Notes: generated from the sequence alone by a model not told the origin. Numbered from the stretch's first letter, positions 6,149 through 13,659 are shown. The stretch: 14,911 nucleotides of DNA from an uncultured Bacteroidota bacterium (GCA_903906615.1 CAIVKT010000238.1:1-14911), one strand, 5' to 3'. Numbers and translations are program-made.

Positions 6149-6178
6149 CAAAATCATAAAACATTGATAACCAATCAA
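6149..6178 (-). promoter_or_regulatory. Probable promoter of the DUF4402 gene
   Basis: On the minus strand, TTG (6178-6176) is 19 nt from TGATTTTG (6156-6149), one mismatch to TAnnTTTG. This predicts a leader of about 85 nt, long for this genome, that contains the 18-bp palindrome. Confidence 0.45.
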
Positions 6179-6202
6179 TTAAAATTTTGGCATAGTGTCA
6201 AA

Positions 6203-6262
6203 ATTCCACCAAATGGAATAAAAATTCTGAAAAACGGAAGGAATTTGTCTAAAAACAGACAA
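6203..6262. promoter_or_regulatory. Two small dyads in the divergent DUF4402 / membrane-protein region
   Basis: ATTCCA-CCAAA-TGGAAT (6203-6219) and TTGTCT-AAAAAC-AGACAA (6245-6262) are perfect 6-bp inverted repeats, 26 nt apart. They lie just upstream of the DUF4402 promoter and about 110-170 nt before the 6371 gene. They could be operators. Apart from these and the elements listed nearby, I see nothing in 6058-6370. Confidence 0.3.
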
Positions 6263-6347
6263 CTGACCGGATGTAAGGCGAAAACTTTGCGTCTCAGCGC
6301 CTTTACGGTAAAAAACAACCTACTCTGTACCTGAAAAAATAAAATCG

Positions 6348-6355
6348 TACTTTGG
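6348..6355 (+). promoter_or_regulatory. Possible -7 element of the His-rich membrane protein gene
   Basis: TACTTTGG resembles TAnnTTTG with one mismatch and ends 15 nt before the ATG at 6371. No TTG is present at the -33 distance. The support is weak. Confidence 0.3.
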
Positions 6356-6370
6356 CAGTAACTCCAGGCA

Positions 6371-7420
6371 ATGAACACCAACCAGATCAATTACCTCAAT
6401 ATGGGCCTCATGATACTATCGTGTATCGTTGCCTTCATCATGCCGTTTGAGCTGTTCCTGTTCTCCTATGCTATACTGGGGCCACTACATTACCTCACCG
6501 AGATATCGTGGCTCCACAAGCGCCAGTACTTCTCGCCCGGCAAGCGCGACTATATAATACTGGGTGCATTGGCGATGCTCATCTCCATACCTAATATGTT
6601 CCCGCACTTCTATGATATGCTTGGCCCTAAGGACACCGAGGGTAAGCCCATATACACAGAAGACACGCTGAATTTTTTAACCTCTATGGGCCATGCCATG
6701 CCCTTCTTTGCCTTTGTAGCCTTTGCCGGCTCTGCACTTATGATCATGGCCAAAGATACCCGCAAGCGTATCATTGGCTTCATCCTGATCATAGTTGTGG
6801 GTTATATGTTTCACACCGAGCGTATCGCTTACTTTGCGCTGGTAGTGTTCCTGCCCACGCTGGTGCATGTATTCATCTTCACCGGGGCATTCATACTTCT
6901 TGGCGCGCTCAAAAGCAAGAGCCTCTCCGGCATATTGTCGCTGGTGGTGTTCATCGCCTGTGGAGCCAGCCTGTTCATATTGTTTCCGCATACCATTACC
7001 GCGCCGGGGACTTATGCAGCCAAGGTCTACGACAATTCCTTCATTGTGTATAACCAGCAGATATTTGATGCACTGCTGCACCGCACCGCCAACCGCGACA
7101 CCATCTATAGCAGCGCCGTGGGCGTGATGATAGCCCGCTTCATCGGCTTTGCCTACACCTATCACTACCTCAACTGGTTCAGTAAAACATCGGTCATTAA
7201 ATGGCATCTGGTGAAGCGCAAGTCGCTGCTGATCATATTTGGTATATGGGCCTTGTCGGTAATACTCTACCTCACCGACTACCGCACAGGCATCATGGCG
7301 CTCTACTTCCTCAGCTACCTGCACGTGATCTTTGAGTTCCCGCTCAACTTCCATTCTTTTAAAGACATAGGCAAGGAGCTACAGGGAAAATTCCGCGCAC
7401 CAACCCCTAAAATTCAATAG
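6371..7420 (+). CDS. Polytopic membrane protein with conserved-looking intramembrane histidines, function unknown
   Basis: The 349-residue protein has about eight to nine hydrophobic helices spread over its whole length and only short loops. Histidines sit in or at the ends of helices in distinctive contexts: GPLHYLTEISWLHK (37-50; His40, Glu44, His49), LPTLVHVFIF (His166), YTYHYLNWF (His265), IKWHL (His279) and SYLHVIFEFPLNFHSF (315-330; His318, Glu322, His328). This arrangement could bind metal or haem. It loosely recalls membrane carotenoid dioxygenases of the Brp/Blh type, but their PHGxxDH-like motif is not present, so I assign no function. It is a single gene; the stretch after it contains a REP-like element rather than an obvious terminator. 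Confidence 0.75.
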   Translation: MNTNQINYLNMGLMILSCIVAFIMPFELFLFSYAILGPLHYLTEISWLHKRQYFSPGKRDYIILGALAMLISIPNMFPHFYDMLGPKDTEGKPIYTEDTLNFLTSMGHAMPFFAFVAFAGSALMIMAKDTRKRIIGFILIIVVGYMFHTERIAYFALVVFLPTLVHVFIFTGAFILLGALKSKSLSGILSLVVFIACGASLFILFPHTITAPGTYAAKVYDNSFIVYNQQIFDALLHRTANRDTIYSSAVGVMIARFIGFAYTYHYLNWFSKTSVIKWHLVKRKSLLIIFGIWALSVILYLTDYRTGIMALYFLSYLHVIFEFPLNFHSFKDIGKELQGKFRAPTPKIQ

Positions 7421-7632
7421 CTCATCTTAAGCCAAGAACAACCAGCACTTTCAAAGGGTAGAGGAGGACAATAGTTGATAGAGGTAGGCGTAATACCAAT
7501 TAAACATCAGATCTCCCCGAGAAAATTTCTCACAAAAAATCAACCGATTTTGACCACATTGCCTCAATTTATTGTGGTGTTGCTTGTGATGCAAAATATT
7601 TCGCTCGTTCAAGGTCTTTTCTATCGCGTGTA

Positions 7633-7679
7633 CCCAGGGCGTTGCCCCGGGCTGTTGTATTACGCCCCTTCAGGGCTTT
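7633..7679. repeat. REP-like GC-rich double hairpin
   Basis: Two hairpins lie side by side: CCCAGGGC-GTT-GCCCCGGG (7633-7651, one mismatch) and GCCC-CTTCA-GGGC (7664-7676). They stand out as a GC-rich island in an AT-rich gap. The rest of 7421-7708 holds no gene that I can support; a 100-codon open frame across it (7475-7777) reads through this repeat and the terminator. Confidence 0.5.
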
Positions 7680-7708
7680 ACCATGTTTATGATATACCGC
7701 TATTAAGT

Positions 7709-7741
7709 CAAAAAAAAGAAGGCACCCGATGGATGCCTTCT
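7709..7741 (-). terminator. Terminator of the GPx-like gene
   Basis: On the minus strand AGAAGGCATCC (7741-7731) pairs with GGGTGCCTTCT (7727-7717) around a 3-nt loop, followed by eight T. It starts 26 nt after the GPx-like stop. The arms are identical to those of the terminator after the large kelch/Ig gene (13486-13514). Confidence 0.85.
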
Positions 7742-7766
7742 GTACTATATGTAATGATGGTGCTTA

Positions 7767-8312
7767 TTATTTGGTGATAGCAGCAATTACTTCGGGGTCA
7801 TTTGCCGGTGTTTCCTGGTCGAAGTAGGCAACTAACTGGCCCTGCTCGTTGATGAGGAATTTATTGAAGTCCCAGGATACTTCTGTGTCTTTGAAATGGT
7901 TGGCTTGCTTTGATGAAAGCCATTGATAAACAGGGCATATCTGCGGGCCTTTTACAAAGATCTTTGTAGTAAGTGGGAAGGATACATTGTATTGTTTGTT
8001 GGCCAGTGTGGCACTTTTCTTAGAGCCGGGGCGCGGGCCAAAATCATCATCGAGGAAGCCTATGATCACCAGTTTGTCTTTATATTGCTGATAGAGGGCT
8101 TCTATCTCGGCATATCCGCGGCTGCGGTCGTTCTCAGATGGGGTATTGACGATGAGTATCTTTTTTCCTTTGTATTGCGAAAGGTCTATGGTGCCTCCCT
8201 TAAGTGCAGGCACTTTGAAATCATAAATACTTGCCGGAGCAGCATTTTGTGCCTGCGCACAAAAGAAGATACCACTAAGCAGAACAGTGAAAGCCAACCG
8301 CATAAACAACAT
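7767..8312 (-). CDS. Secreted glutathione-peroxidase-fold protein lacking the catalytic Cys
   Basis: The 181-residue protein has a signal peptide (MRLAFTVLLSGIFFCAQAQ, cleavage about residue 22; start at 8312 or at Met4, 8303). The mature part aligns by eye along the GPx family: SIYDFKVPALKGGTIDLSQY (28-47), KILIVN (51-56), ALYQQYKDKLVIIGF (72-86), FGPRPG (91-96), PVYQWLSSK (127-135) and VSWDFNKFLINEQG (145-158). At the peroxidatic site, where family members read NVASKCG, this one reads NTPSEND, so Asn61 replaces Cys/Sec. The Gln of the active site (NQFGGQ) is replaced in LDDDFG (87-92), and the Asn of WNF is Asp148; only Trp147 remains. The single mature cysteine is Cys126. It is therefore unlikely to be a normal peroxidase. 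It lies 111 nt downstream of the cytochrome gene on the same strand. Confidence 0.75.
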   Translation of the reverse strand: MLFMRLAFTVLLSGIFFCAQAQNAAPASIYDFKVPALKGGTIDLSQYKGKKILIVNTPSENDRSRGYAEIEALYQQYKDKLVIIGFLDDDFGPRPGSKKSATLANKQYNVSFPLTTKIFVKGPQICPVYQWLSSKQANHFKDTEVSWDFNKFLINEQGQLVAYFDQETPANDPEVIAAITK

Positions 8313-8423
8313 GTTTTAATAATTAGTTAATGGCTTGGGAAAATCTGGTAATACCCCGAGCCTTAAGTGTTAAAGGTATAAATTTATTTAATAATCGCCA
8401 ACTCAGGGCAGATAGCACAGGTT

Positions 8424-8804
8424 TTATTGTGGCTTTCTGACGGCAGGCGGGCCATCTGTTTTTTTATAGCGGAGAAAGGCCAGTACCTGGTTCAGCTGAT
8501 CGGGCGACATTTTTCGGAGTACGGCATGGTTGCGCGGATCGCGATTGATGAAGCGCGCAGAATAATTATCTATCTGCACTTTTGAAAAATTGGGTACGCC
8601 ATCTTTGCCTGATGTAAATATACCATGGCATTCGGAGCAATTGGCCTTATAAATCTGCTGGCCTTTATCCAGGAGGGCTACGAACTCTTTTCGCTTGTTT
8701 TCCGGGTAGTCGGGAGGTATATTATAGGCTATTTTGTGACGGCTGGCGCATTGTGGTAGTATTGCTGCACATAAACAGATGTATAATAAATATTTGTACT
8801 TCAT
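8424..8804 (-). CDS. Small class I monohaem cytochrome c, probable lipoprotein
   Basis: With the start at the ATG at 8804 the product is 126 residues. MKYKYLLYICLCAAILPQC looks like a lipoprotein signal with Cys19 as the lipidated residue, although the lipobox LPQC is not ideal. An ATG at 8858 would add 18 residues and a second hydrophobic stretch, which is less likely. The haem-binding motif CSECH is at 56-60 (Cys56, Cys59, His60), and the distal ligand is probably Met99 in LRKMSPDQL. The C-terminal helix DQLNQVLAFLRY is typical of class I cytochromes c. It would act as an electron carrier anchored on the periplasmic side of a membrane. It is divergent from the large kelch/Ig gene and may be transcribed together with the GPx-like gene. 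Confidence 0.8.
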   Translation of the reverse strand: MKYKYLLYICLCAAILPQCASRHKIAYNIPPDYPENKRKEFVALLDKGQQIYKANCSECHGIFTSGKDGVPNFSKVQIDNYSARFINRDPRNHAVLRKMSPDQLNQVLAFLRYKKTDGPPAVRKPQ

Positions 8805-8927
8805 GGCAGATCCGGAGGTGATAATCAGCAATGAAATTAATGTTTTTTTCGGAAACAATGGTTTTTATGATGTATGTATAATATGTATGTGGCAGTGAAA
8901 ATAGTAGATACATTGATTGGATTTGAC

Positions 8928-8935
8928 TATATTTG
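8928..8935 (+). promoter_or_regulatory. -7 element of the kelch/Ig gene
   Basis: TATATTTG is a perfect TAnnTTTG match, 38 nt before the ATG at 8974. A TTG at 8913-8915 is too close to serve as -33. The reading frame stays open upstream to a TTG codon at 8917, but that would place the start codon ahead of the promoter, so it was not used. Confidence 0.6.
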
Positions 8936-8973
8936 TAACACATAGTTATAAGTTGGCTAATAAAATATTTTCA

Positions 8974-11900
8974 ATGAATCAAGTGATCACTCGCCGGGAT
9001 AATGGTATACACAAGCCATCAATTGCAAACAAGGTGTTAATGCAAATGAAAAACAGGGGGCTATTTCTTTTGCTATGCTGTGCTGTTGTGTGCGGCCAGG
9101 CACAAGCGCAAGGTACATGGACGCAATTAACAAACCGCGCTCCACATGCCAACTCCGGTGTGATGCTGCAACTGACAGATGGCACAGTGCTTTGCAAAAC
9201 ATCATCGGGCGGAACGAGCTATGGCACTACCTGGGACCGGCTGACACCAGATGCAACCGGCAGCTACCTGCACGGTACATGGACCACCATGACACCGATG
9301 CATGACGAGCGCCTTTATTTTTCGACACAGGTATTGCCCGATGGCCGTGTATATGTAGCCGGTGGCGAGTATGGCGCAGGAGGCTACAAGAGCGAAGTAT
9401 ATGACCCTAAAACGAACGTATGGACTGCGTGCCCGCCAATGCGCCCCGGCCCGTATTCGTTCGTGATCTCTGATGCCAACTCTGAGATACTATCGGACGG
9501 AACTGTATTACAGGCTGTAGTAGATACCGGGGGAACAAAACTTAATTTCATATACCACCCCGCTACGAATACCTACACCTCTACGGCCAACTGCCTGAGG
9601 GGAGATAATGAAGCACCCTGGCTGAAGCTGCCTGATGGCAGCATCGTATTTATAGACAACTACTCCACTACATCGGAACGTTATATGCAAGGTACCCATA
9701 CGTGGATCAATGATGGTGCAGTGCCGGATGAGCTTTTTGACCCCTATGGTTCTGAAGCGGGTGGCGCGTTTCTTTTACCGGACGGACGCGGCTATTTTAT
9801 CGGCTCTACACCTACCAGTGCATATTATACACCATCAGGTACCACATCTCCCGGTACATGGGCTGCGGGGCCTGTAATACCAGGCTCGCAAGGCGCACCT
9901 GATGCAGCATCGGCGGAAATGGTGAACGGCAAAATACTGATGGCGCTATCGCCAACACCTGTGGCCGGCGATAACTTCCCGGATACTACTGTTTATTATG
10001 AATTCGACTACCTGAGCAACACCTATACACAGGTGGGCGTACCGGGATCGGCAGCTACTTTTCTTCCCAATGCTGCCTTTATTTCCAATATGATGTGCCT
10101 GCCCGACGGGACCGTGTTGTATGCCAACCAGGGCAGCACGAGGTATTATGAATATGCACCGGGCAGTGGCGCTCTTGCCGCAGCAAAGCCTACGCTGGAT
10201 TCAGTGATCAGGGTGAACTGTGATACGTTTAAAGCAATGGGTAAATTATTTAATGGTATTAACGAAGGGGCATCGTACGGGGATGACTGGCAGATGTCGA
10301 CCAACTATCCGCTTATACGGCTAACCTCCGGCACCAACGTATATTATGCGACCACGTATAACTGGAACCGCATAGGCGCTGTGATGACAGGTTCGTTGCC
10401 GGACACTACAACATTCGTTCTTCCTGTCGGTTTACCCGTTGGAATATACACGGTGCAGCTGGTGGTGAACGGCGTTGCTTCTGCGACCGGCTACACTATT
10501 AATACCGCAACAACTATATCTCCTGCCACAGCGTCTGTATGCTCCGGCTATACGACCACTTTCACTGATGTTTCTAATGGTGGTACGTGGACAAGTTCAG
10601 TGCCGGGCGTAGGCACTATAGATCCTGTGACGGGCGTATTTACAGCAATAGCCGCAGGGGCGACCAGCATTGTTTATAACTTAGGCCCTACCTGCAACAG
10701 CTCTGCTATCGTGAACGTAACTGCATCGCCATCGCCTATAACCGGCGCATCTAATGTATGTGTGGCGAGTACGGTAGGGCTGGGTGAGGTAACGACCACG
10801 GGTACCTGGAGCACCAGTGCATTGCTGACTGCAACTGTAGACCCATCGGGCAATGTAACCGGGCTGACCAGCGGCACAGCAAACATATCTTATACAGTAG
10901 GCGCATGTGCGGCGGTATTCCCGATGACGGTGAATGATGTGCCACCTGCAACTATAACACCGGGTGGTACACTGATCATTTGTTCGGGCTCCAGGACAGT
11001 GCTGAGCGCCAACCCCGGCGCGGGAATCTCTTATACGTGGCTGCTTGCCGGCTCGGCGGTTACGGGAGCAACCAATGTAAACTATACTGCATCCATAGGC
11101 GGTAACTATACTGTTTTTGAAAGCAATGCGGCAGGATGTACGAATACATCGGCAGCTACCTTCCTGTCGCTGGGCACTCCACCTACGGCGATAGCAACAG
11201 CAGCCGGCACCACTACCTTCTGCACAGGCAGCAGCGTAGACCTGAATGCAGTAGTAGTGCCTGGGTATACATACCAATGGCAATCGGGCGGCTCGGATAT
11301 CAGCGGCGCTACATCAACTACCTATACTGCAACATCTACCGGCAACTATGCTGTAGTGGCAACCAACCCGTCTTTGTGTACTGCAACATCTACCGTGATA
11401 CCGGTAACAGTTAACTCCGGCCCACCGGCAGTTATAACCCCCGGCGGTGCTACCACCTTCTGCCTGCCCGCCAGTGTGGCGCTGAATGCCAATACAGGCG
11501 CAGGGCTTACGTATCAATGGATGAAAGGCGGTACACCGGTAGCGGGCGCTACTGATGCGACATACACTACTTCTATAAGCGGCGACTATACAGTGAGTGT
11601 GAGCCTGGGTGTATGCCCTACTACATCGGCAGATGTGGTGGTTAACGCCAGTTCAGCAACAGCATCGCCTATCAGTGGCGCTGCACCGGTATGTATCGGG
11701 CAAACCGTAGCATTGATAGATACATCTGCCGGCGGCAGTTGGACGAGCAGCGACCCCTTAACAGCTACTGTGGGACTGACAACCGGTATAGTAACCGGCG
11801 CAGGTGGCGGCTCTGTTACGATCACTTATTCTGTTTCTTCATCGTGCGGTACAGGGCTGGCTACTGTCGTTATGTCTGTGAACCCATCTCCTGTAGTAGC

Positions 11901-13464
11901 GCCGATAGGTGGCGCAGCTACGGTATGCAGCGGGGGTACTGTGAGCTTAACAGAGGCAACCAGCGGTGGTGTATGGACGAGCGGCACCACAGGTGTGGCC
12001 ACCATTAGCAGCACGGGCAGGGTGAGTGCGGTAGCATTAGGTGCAACAAATATCAGCTATACGGTCACCAGTTCTGCCGGTTGCATATCTCATGCAGTAT
12101 TGCCATTCACTGTGTTCTCACCGTTTACGGCAGGCGTAGTGGCTGAAGGGCCAACAACTATATGCAGCGGTGCTGATGTGCTGCTGGATGCAACGGCTTA
12201 TACAGGTTATACTTATCAATGGCAATCAGGCGGCGCACCGATAACAGGGGCTATATCCTCCTCTTATGCGGCGTATGGCGCAGGTAACTATTCGGTACTG
12301 ATAACGGCGCCGGGTGGTTGTTATTCTCAGTCGGCACCCCTGACTATAAGCCTGGGCACAGGTTCGATAGTGATACCATCTGTAAGCCTGGCAGCAACAC
12401 CCGGTACTGTACTTTGTGTTACCTCATCGCCGGTAACCTTTACCCCGATACCAGTAAACGGCGGTACGCCAATATATAGCTGGGCTGTGAATGGCACCCC
12501 GGTAAGCACTGCAAGTACTTATACGTACACACCTGCATCGGGCGATATAGTGAGCTGTACCATGACGAGCAATGCCACCTGCGCATTCCCGGCAGTAGTA
12601 TCCACTAACACAACAATGACCATAAGCCCGCTGGAGACACCTGCGGTAACGGTAACAGGCAGCAATGGCTTCACGGCATGCAGCGGCGGCACAGACACCC
12701 TGAGGGCAACTGCTACCTATGGTGGTACAACACCAAATTATGACTGGTATGTGAATGGTGTATACGTATATTCAGGATCGTACTATACGGGTCCTTACGG
12801 ATCGGGCGATGTGGTGGTGTGCAAACTGACGAGCGACTATGCCTGCCTCACTACGCCATTGGCATCGAGCGCATCTCATGTCATGCACGTAGAAGCATCG
12901 ACTGTAAATTCTATAACTATAGATGTATCGCAGAGCAGCATTACTGCCGGCAGTGTGGATTCTTTTGTGGCTGTAGCACCTAATGCAGGCACATCGCCTA
13001 TATACCAATGGCTGAAGAATGGCATAGCTATACCCGGCGCGAACACCGCAATATATGTGACCCGTACACTGGCCGCAGGCGATGTGATCAGTTGCCGTGT
13101 GACGAGCAGCGATGTGTGCGCTACGCCAAATACGAATACCAGCGCAGGCGTAACTGTAGTGGTACACCCGAACGGAACAGGCGTGGCAACAGTATCAGCA
13201 AACGGCTATGCGTTTACTTTGCAGCCTAACCCGAATAAGGGTGAGTTCACGATCAGCGGAACGGCGATGCAGGGTGATGAACAACTGAATATAGTAGTGA
13301 CCGATGTGCTGGGACAAGCTGTATACACGGGCAATACCACTGCGCAAAATGGCAGTGTGAATGCACACGTAGCGCTGGCGAATACTGTGGCTAATGGTAT
13401 GTACCTGGTAAGCCTTACATCTGGCAGCGACCGTGTGGTATTCCATGTGGTGATCAACAGGTGA
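8974..13464 (+). CDS. Large secreted kelch / Ig-repeat protein with T9SS sorting domain
   Basis: This is a 1496-residue extracellular protein. I chose the ATG at 8974, the first after the promoter; ATGs at 9040 and 9046 are alternatives that shorten the unusually long n-region. The signal peptide core is GLFLLLCCAVVCG (29-41), with cleavage near AQA-QG (about 45). Residues 47-400 hold kelch-type repeats (LPDGRVYVAGGEY, SEVYDPKTNVW, LPDGTVLYANQG). Residues 402-514 resemble the galactose-oxidase C-terminal domain (DUF1929: GINEGASYGDDWQMSTNYP, then VYYATTYNWNR). Eleven Ig-like modules of 70-91 residues follow, most with two or more cysteines, in three classes ordered AABBBAABCCC (A 515-655, B 656-893, A 894-1048, B 1049-1128, C 1129-1398). 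The end (about 1399-1496; FTLQPNPNKGEFTISG, VVTDVLGQAVYTG, GMYLVSLTSG) is a type A T9SS sorting domain, which directs passage through the outer membrane and cell-surface attachment. An oxidase activity is not shown, because I could not place the copper ligands. Confidence 0.9.
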   Translation: MNQVITRRDNGIHKPSIANKVLMQMKNRGLFLLLCCAVVCGQAQAQGTWTQLTNRAPHANSGVMLQLTDGTVLCKTSSGGTSYGTTWDRLTPDATGSYLHGTWTTMTPMHDERLYFSTQVLPDGRVYVAGGEYGAGGYKSEVYDPKTNVWTACPPMRPGPYSFVISDANSEILSDGTVLQAVVDTGGTKLNFIYHPATNTYTSTANCLRGDNEAPWLKLPDGSIVFIDNYSTTSERYMQGTHTWINDGAVPDELFDPYGSEAGGAFLLPDGRGYFIGSTPTSAYYTPSGTTSPGTWAAGPVIPGSQGAPDAASAEMVNGKILMALSPTPVAGDNFPDTTVYYEFDYLSNTYTQVGVPGSAATFLPNAAFISNMMCLPDGTVLYANQGSTRYYEYAPGSGALAAAKPTLDSVIRVNCDTFKAMGKLFNGINEGASYGDDWQMSTNYPLIRLTSGTNVYYATTYNWNRIGAVMTGSLPDTTTFVLPVGLPVGIYTVQLVVNGVASATGYTINTATTISPATASVCSGYTTTFTDVSNGGTWTSSVPGVGTIDPVTGVFTAIAAGATSIVYNLGPTCNSSAIVNVTASPSPITGASNVCVASTVGLGEVTTTGTWSTSALLTATVDPSGNVTGLTSGTANISYTVGACAAVFPMTVNDVPPATITPGGTLIICSGSRTVLSANPGAGISYTWLLAGSAVTGATNVNYTASIGGNYTVFESNAAGCTNTSAATFLSLGTPPTAIATAAGTTTFCTGSSVDLNAVVVPGYTYQWQSGGSDISGATSTTYTATSTGNYAVVATNPSLCTATSTVIPVTVNSGPPAVITPGGATTFCLPASVALNANTGAGLTYQWMKGGTPVAGATDATYTTSISGDYTVSVSLGVCPTTSADVVVNASSATASPISGAAPVCIGQTVALIDTSAGGSWTSSDPLTATVGLTTGIVTGAGGGSVTITYSVSSSCGTGLATVVMSVNPSPVVAPIGGAATVCSGGTVSLTEATSGGVWTSGTTGVATISSTGRVSAVALGATNISYTVTSSAGCISHAVLPFTVFSPFTAGVVAEGPTTICSGADVLLDATAYTGYTYQWQSGGAPITGAISSSYAAYGAGNYSVLITAPGGCYSQSAPLTISLGTGSIVIPSVSLAATPGTVLCVTSSPVTFTPIPVNGGTPIYSWAVNGTPVSTASTYTYTPASGDIVSCTMTSNATCAFPAVVSTNTTMTISPLETPAVTVTGSNGFTACSGGTDTLRATATYGGTTPNYDWYVNGVYVYSGSYYTGPYGSGDVVVCKLTSDYACLTTPLASSASHVMHVEASTVNSITIDVSQSSITAGSVDSFVAVAPNAGTSPIYQWLKNGIAIPGANTAIYVTRTLAAGDVISCRVTSSDVCATPNTNTSAGVTVVVHPNGTGVATVSANGYAFTLQPNPNKGEFTISGTAMQGDEQLNIVVTDVLGQAVYTGNTTAQNGSVNAHVALANTVANGMYLVSLTSGSDRVVFHVVINR
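10516..13170 (+). repeat. Eleven Ig-like protein modules, classes A, B and C
   Basis: Within the kelch/Ig gene, module starts are at about 10516 and 10726 (A); 10939, 11176 and 11419 (B); 11653 and 11887 (A); 12118 (B); and 12358, 12631 and 12898 (C). Class A carries VCxG...GGxWTSS...ATV...TGxVTG...ISY. Class B carries FCxGxxVxLxA...YxYQWxxGG...GATxxxYT...GNYxV. Class C carries GTxPxYxWxVNG...SGDVVxCxxTS...C. The copies have diverged in DNA; the best short match is a 17-bp direct repeat (11325-11341 and 11379-11395), 54 bp and thus 18 codons apart. Confidence 0.7.
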
Positions 13465-13485
13465 TGAATGATCAGTCATAAAGCG

Positions 13486-13520
13486 AAGAAGGCATCCTGT
13501 GTGGGTGCCTTCTTTGTTAT
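13486..13520 (+). terminator. Terminator of the kelch/Ig gene
   Basis: AAGAAGGCATCC (13486-13497) pairs with GGGTGCCTTCTT (13503-13514) around TGTGT, followed by TGTTATT. It is a 12-bp stem with one G-U pair, 21 nt after the stop. The arms are the same as in the 7709-7741 terminator. Confidence 0.8.
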
Positions 13521-13560
13521 TGGAGGTGTGTGTTGTTTGCGCAAAAGCCCACACCCGCGA

Positions 13561-13618
13561 GCCTTTTGGCTAAAGCCGATCTTATTTCCTGTATAACCCC
13601 CGGCCTAAAGGCCGGGGC
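13561..13618. repeat. REP-like GC-rich hairpin cluster
   Basis: CCCCGGCC-TAAA-GGCCGGGG (13598-13617) is a perfect 8-bp stem. Just before it, GCC-TTTT-GGC and GGC-TAAA-GCC (13561-13577) overlap and can only form alternatively; the second has the same TAAA loop. The cluster lies between the kelch/Ig terminator and the tmk stop, where it may also serve as the tmk terminator. Confidence 0.55.
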
Positions 13619-13659
13619 TACTGGCATAGCGTAATGGTATTTGAAATAAAGGTGGCTGG

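Noticed and set aside
6175..6390. 71-codon minus-strand open frame ahead of the membrane-protein gene
   Set aside because: It overlaps the DUF4402 -33 region and the start of the 6371 gene and lies in AT-rich non-coding sequence.
6677..7354. 225-codon minus-strand open frame
   Set aside because: It lies wholly inside the membrane-protein gene, and its charged, low-complexity product is typical of an antisense shadow.
7519..7531. GAGAAAATTTCTC as a terminator of the membrane-protein gene
   Set aside because: The palindrome leaves no room for a loop without melting the AT core, and no T-tract follows on the plus strand.
7475..7777. 100-codon open frame on the plus strand
   Set aside because: It crosses a REP-like hairpin element and the terminator of the minus-strand GPx-like gene and overlaps that gene's end; no domain is visible.
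8804..8830. Shine-Dalgarno site for the cytochrome gene
   Set aside because: The purine/pyrimidine-rich stretch here does not match a Shine-Dalgarno sequence at proper spacing, and the other genes do not use one either.
8917..8973. Upstream extension of the kelch/Ig gene to a TTG start
   Set aside because: The TTG lies ahead of a perfect -7 promoter element that would be inside the coding sequence; the ATG at 8974 or later is a better start.
10681..11283. 200-codon minus-strand open frame inside the kelch/Ig gene
   Set aside because: The product is Cys/Arg/Tyr-rich without any domain, as expected for a shadow of Thr/Gly/Ala-rich repeat modules.
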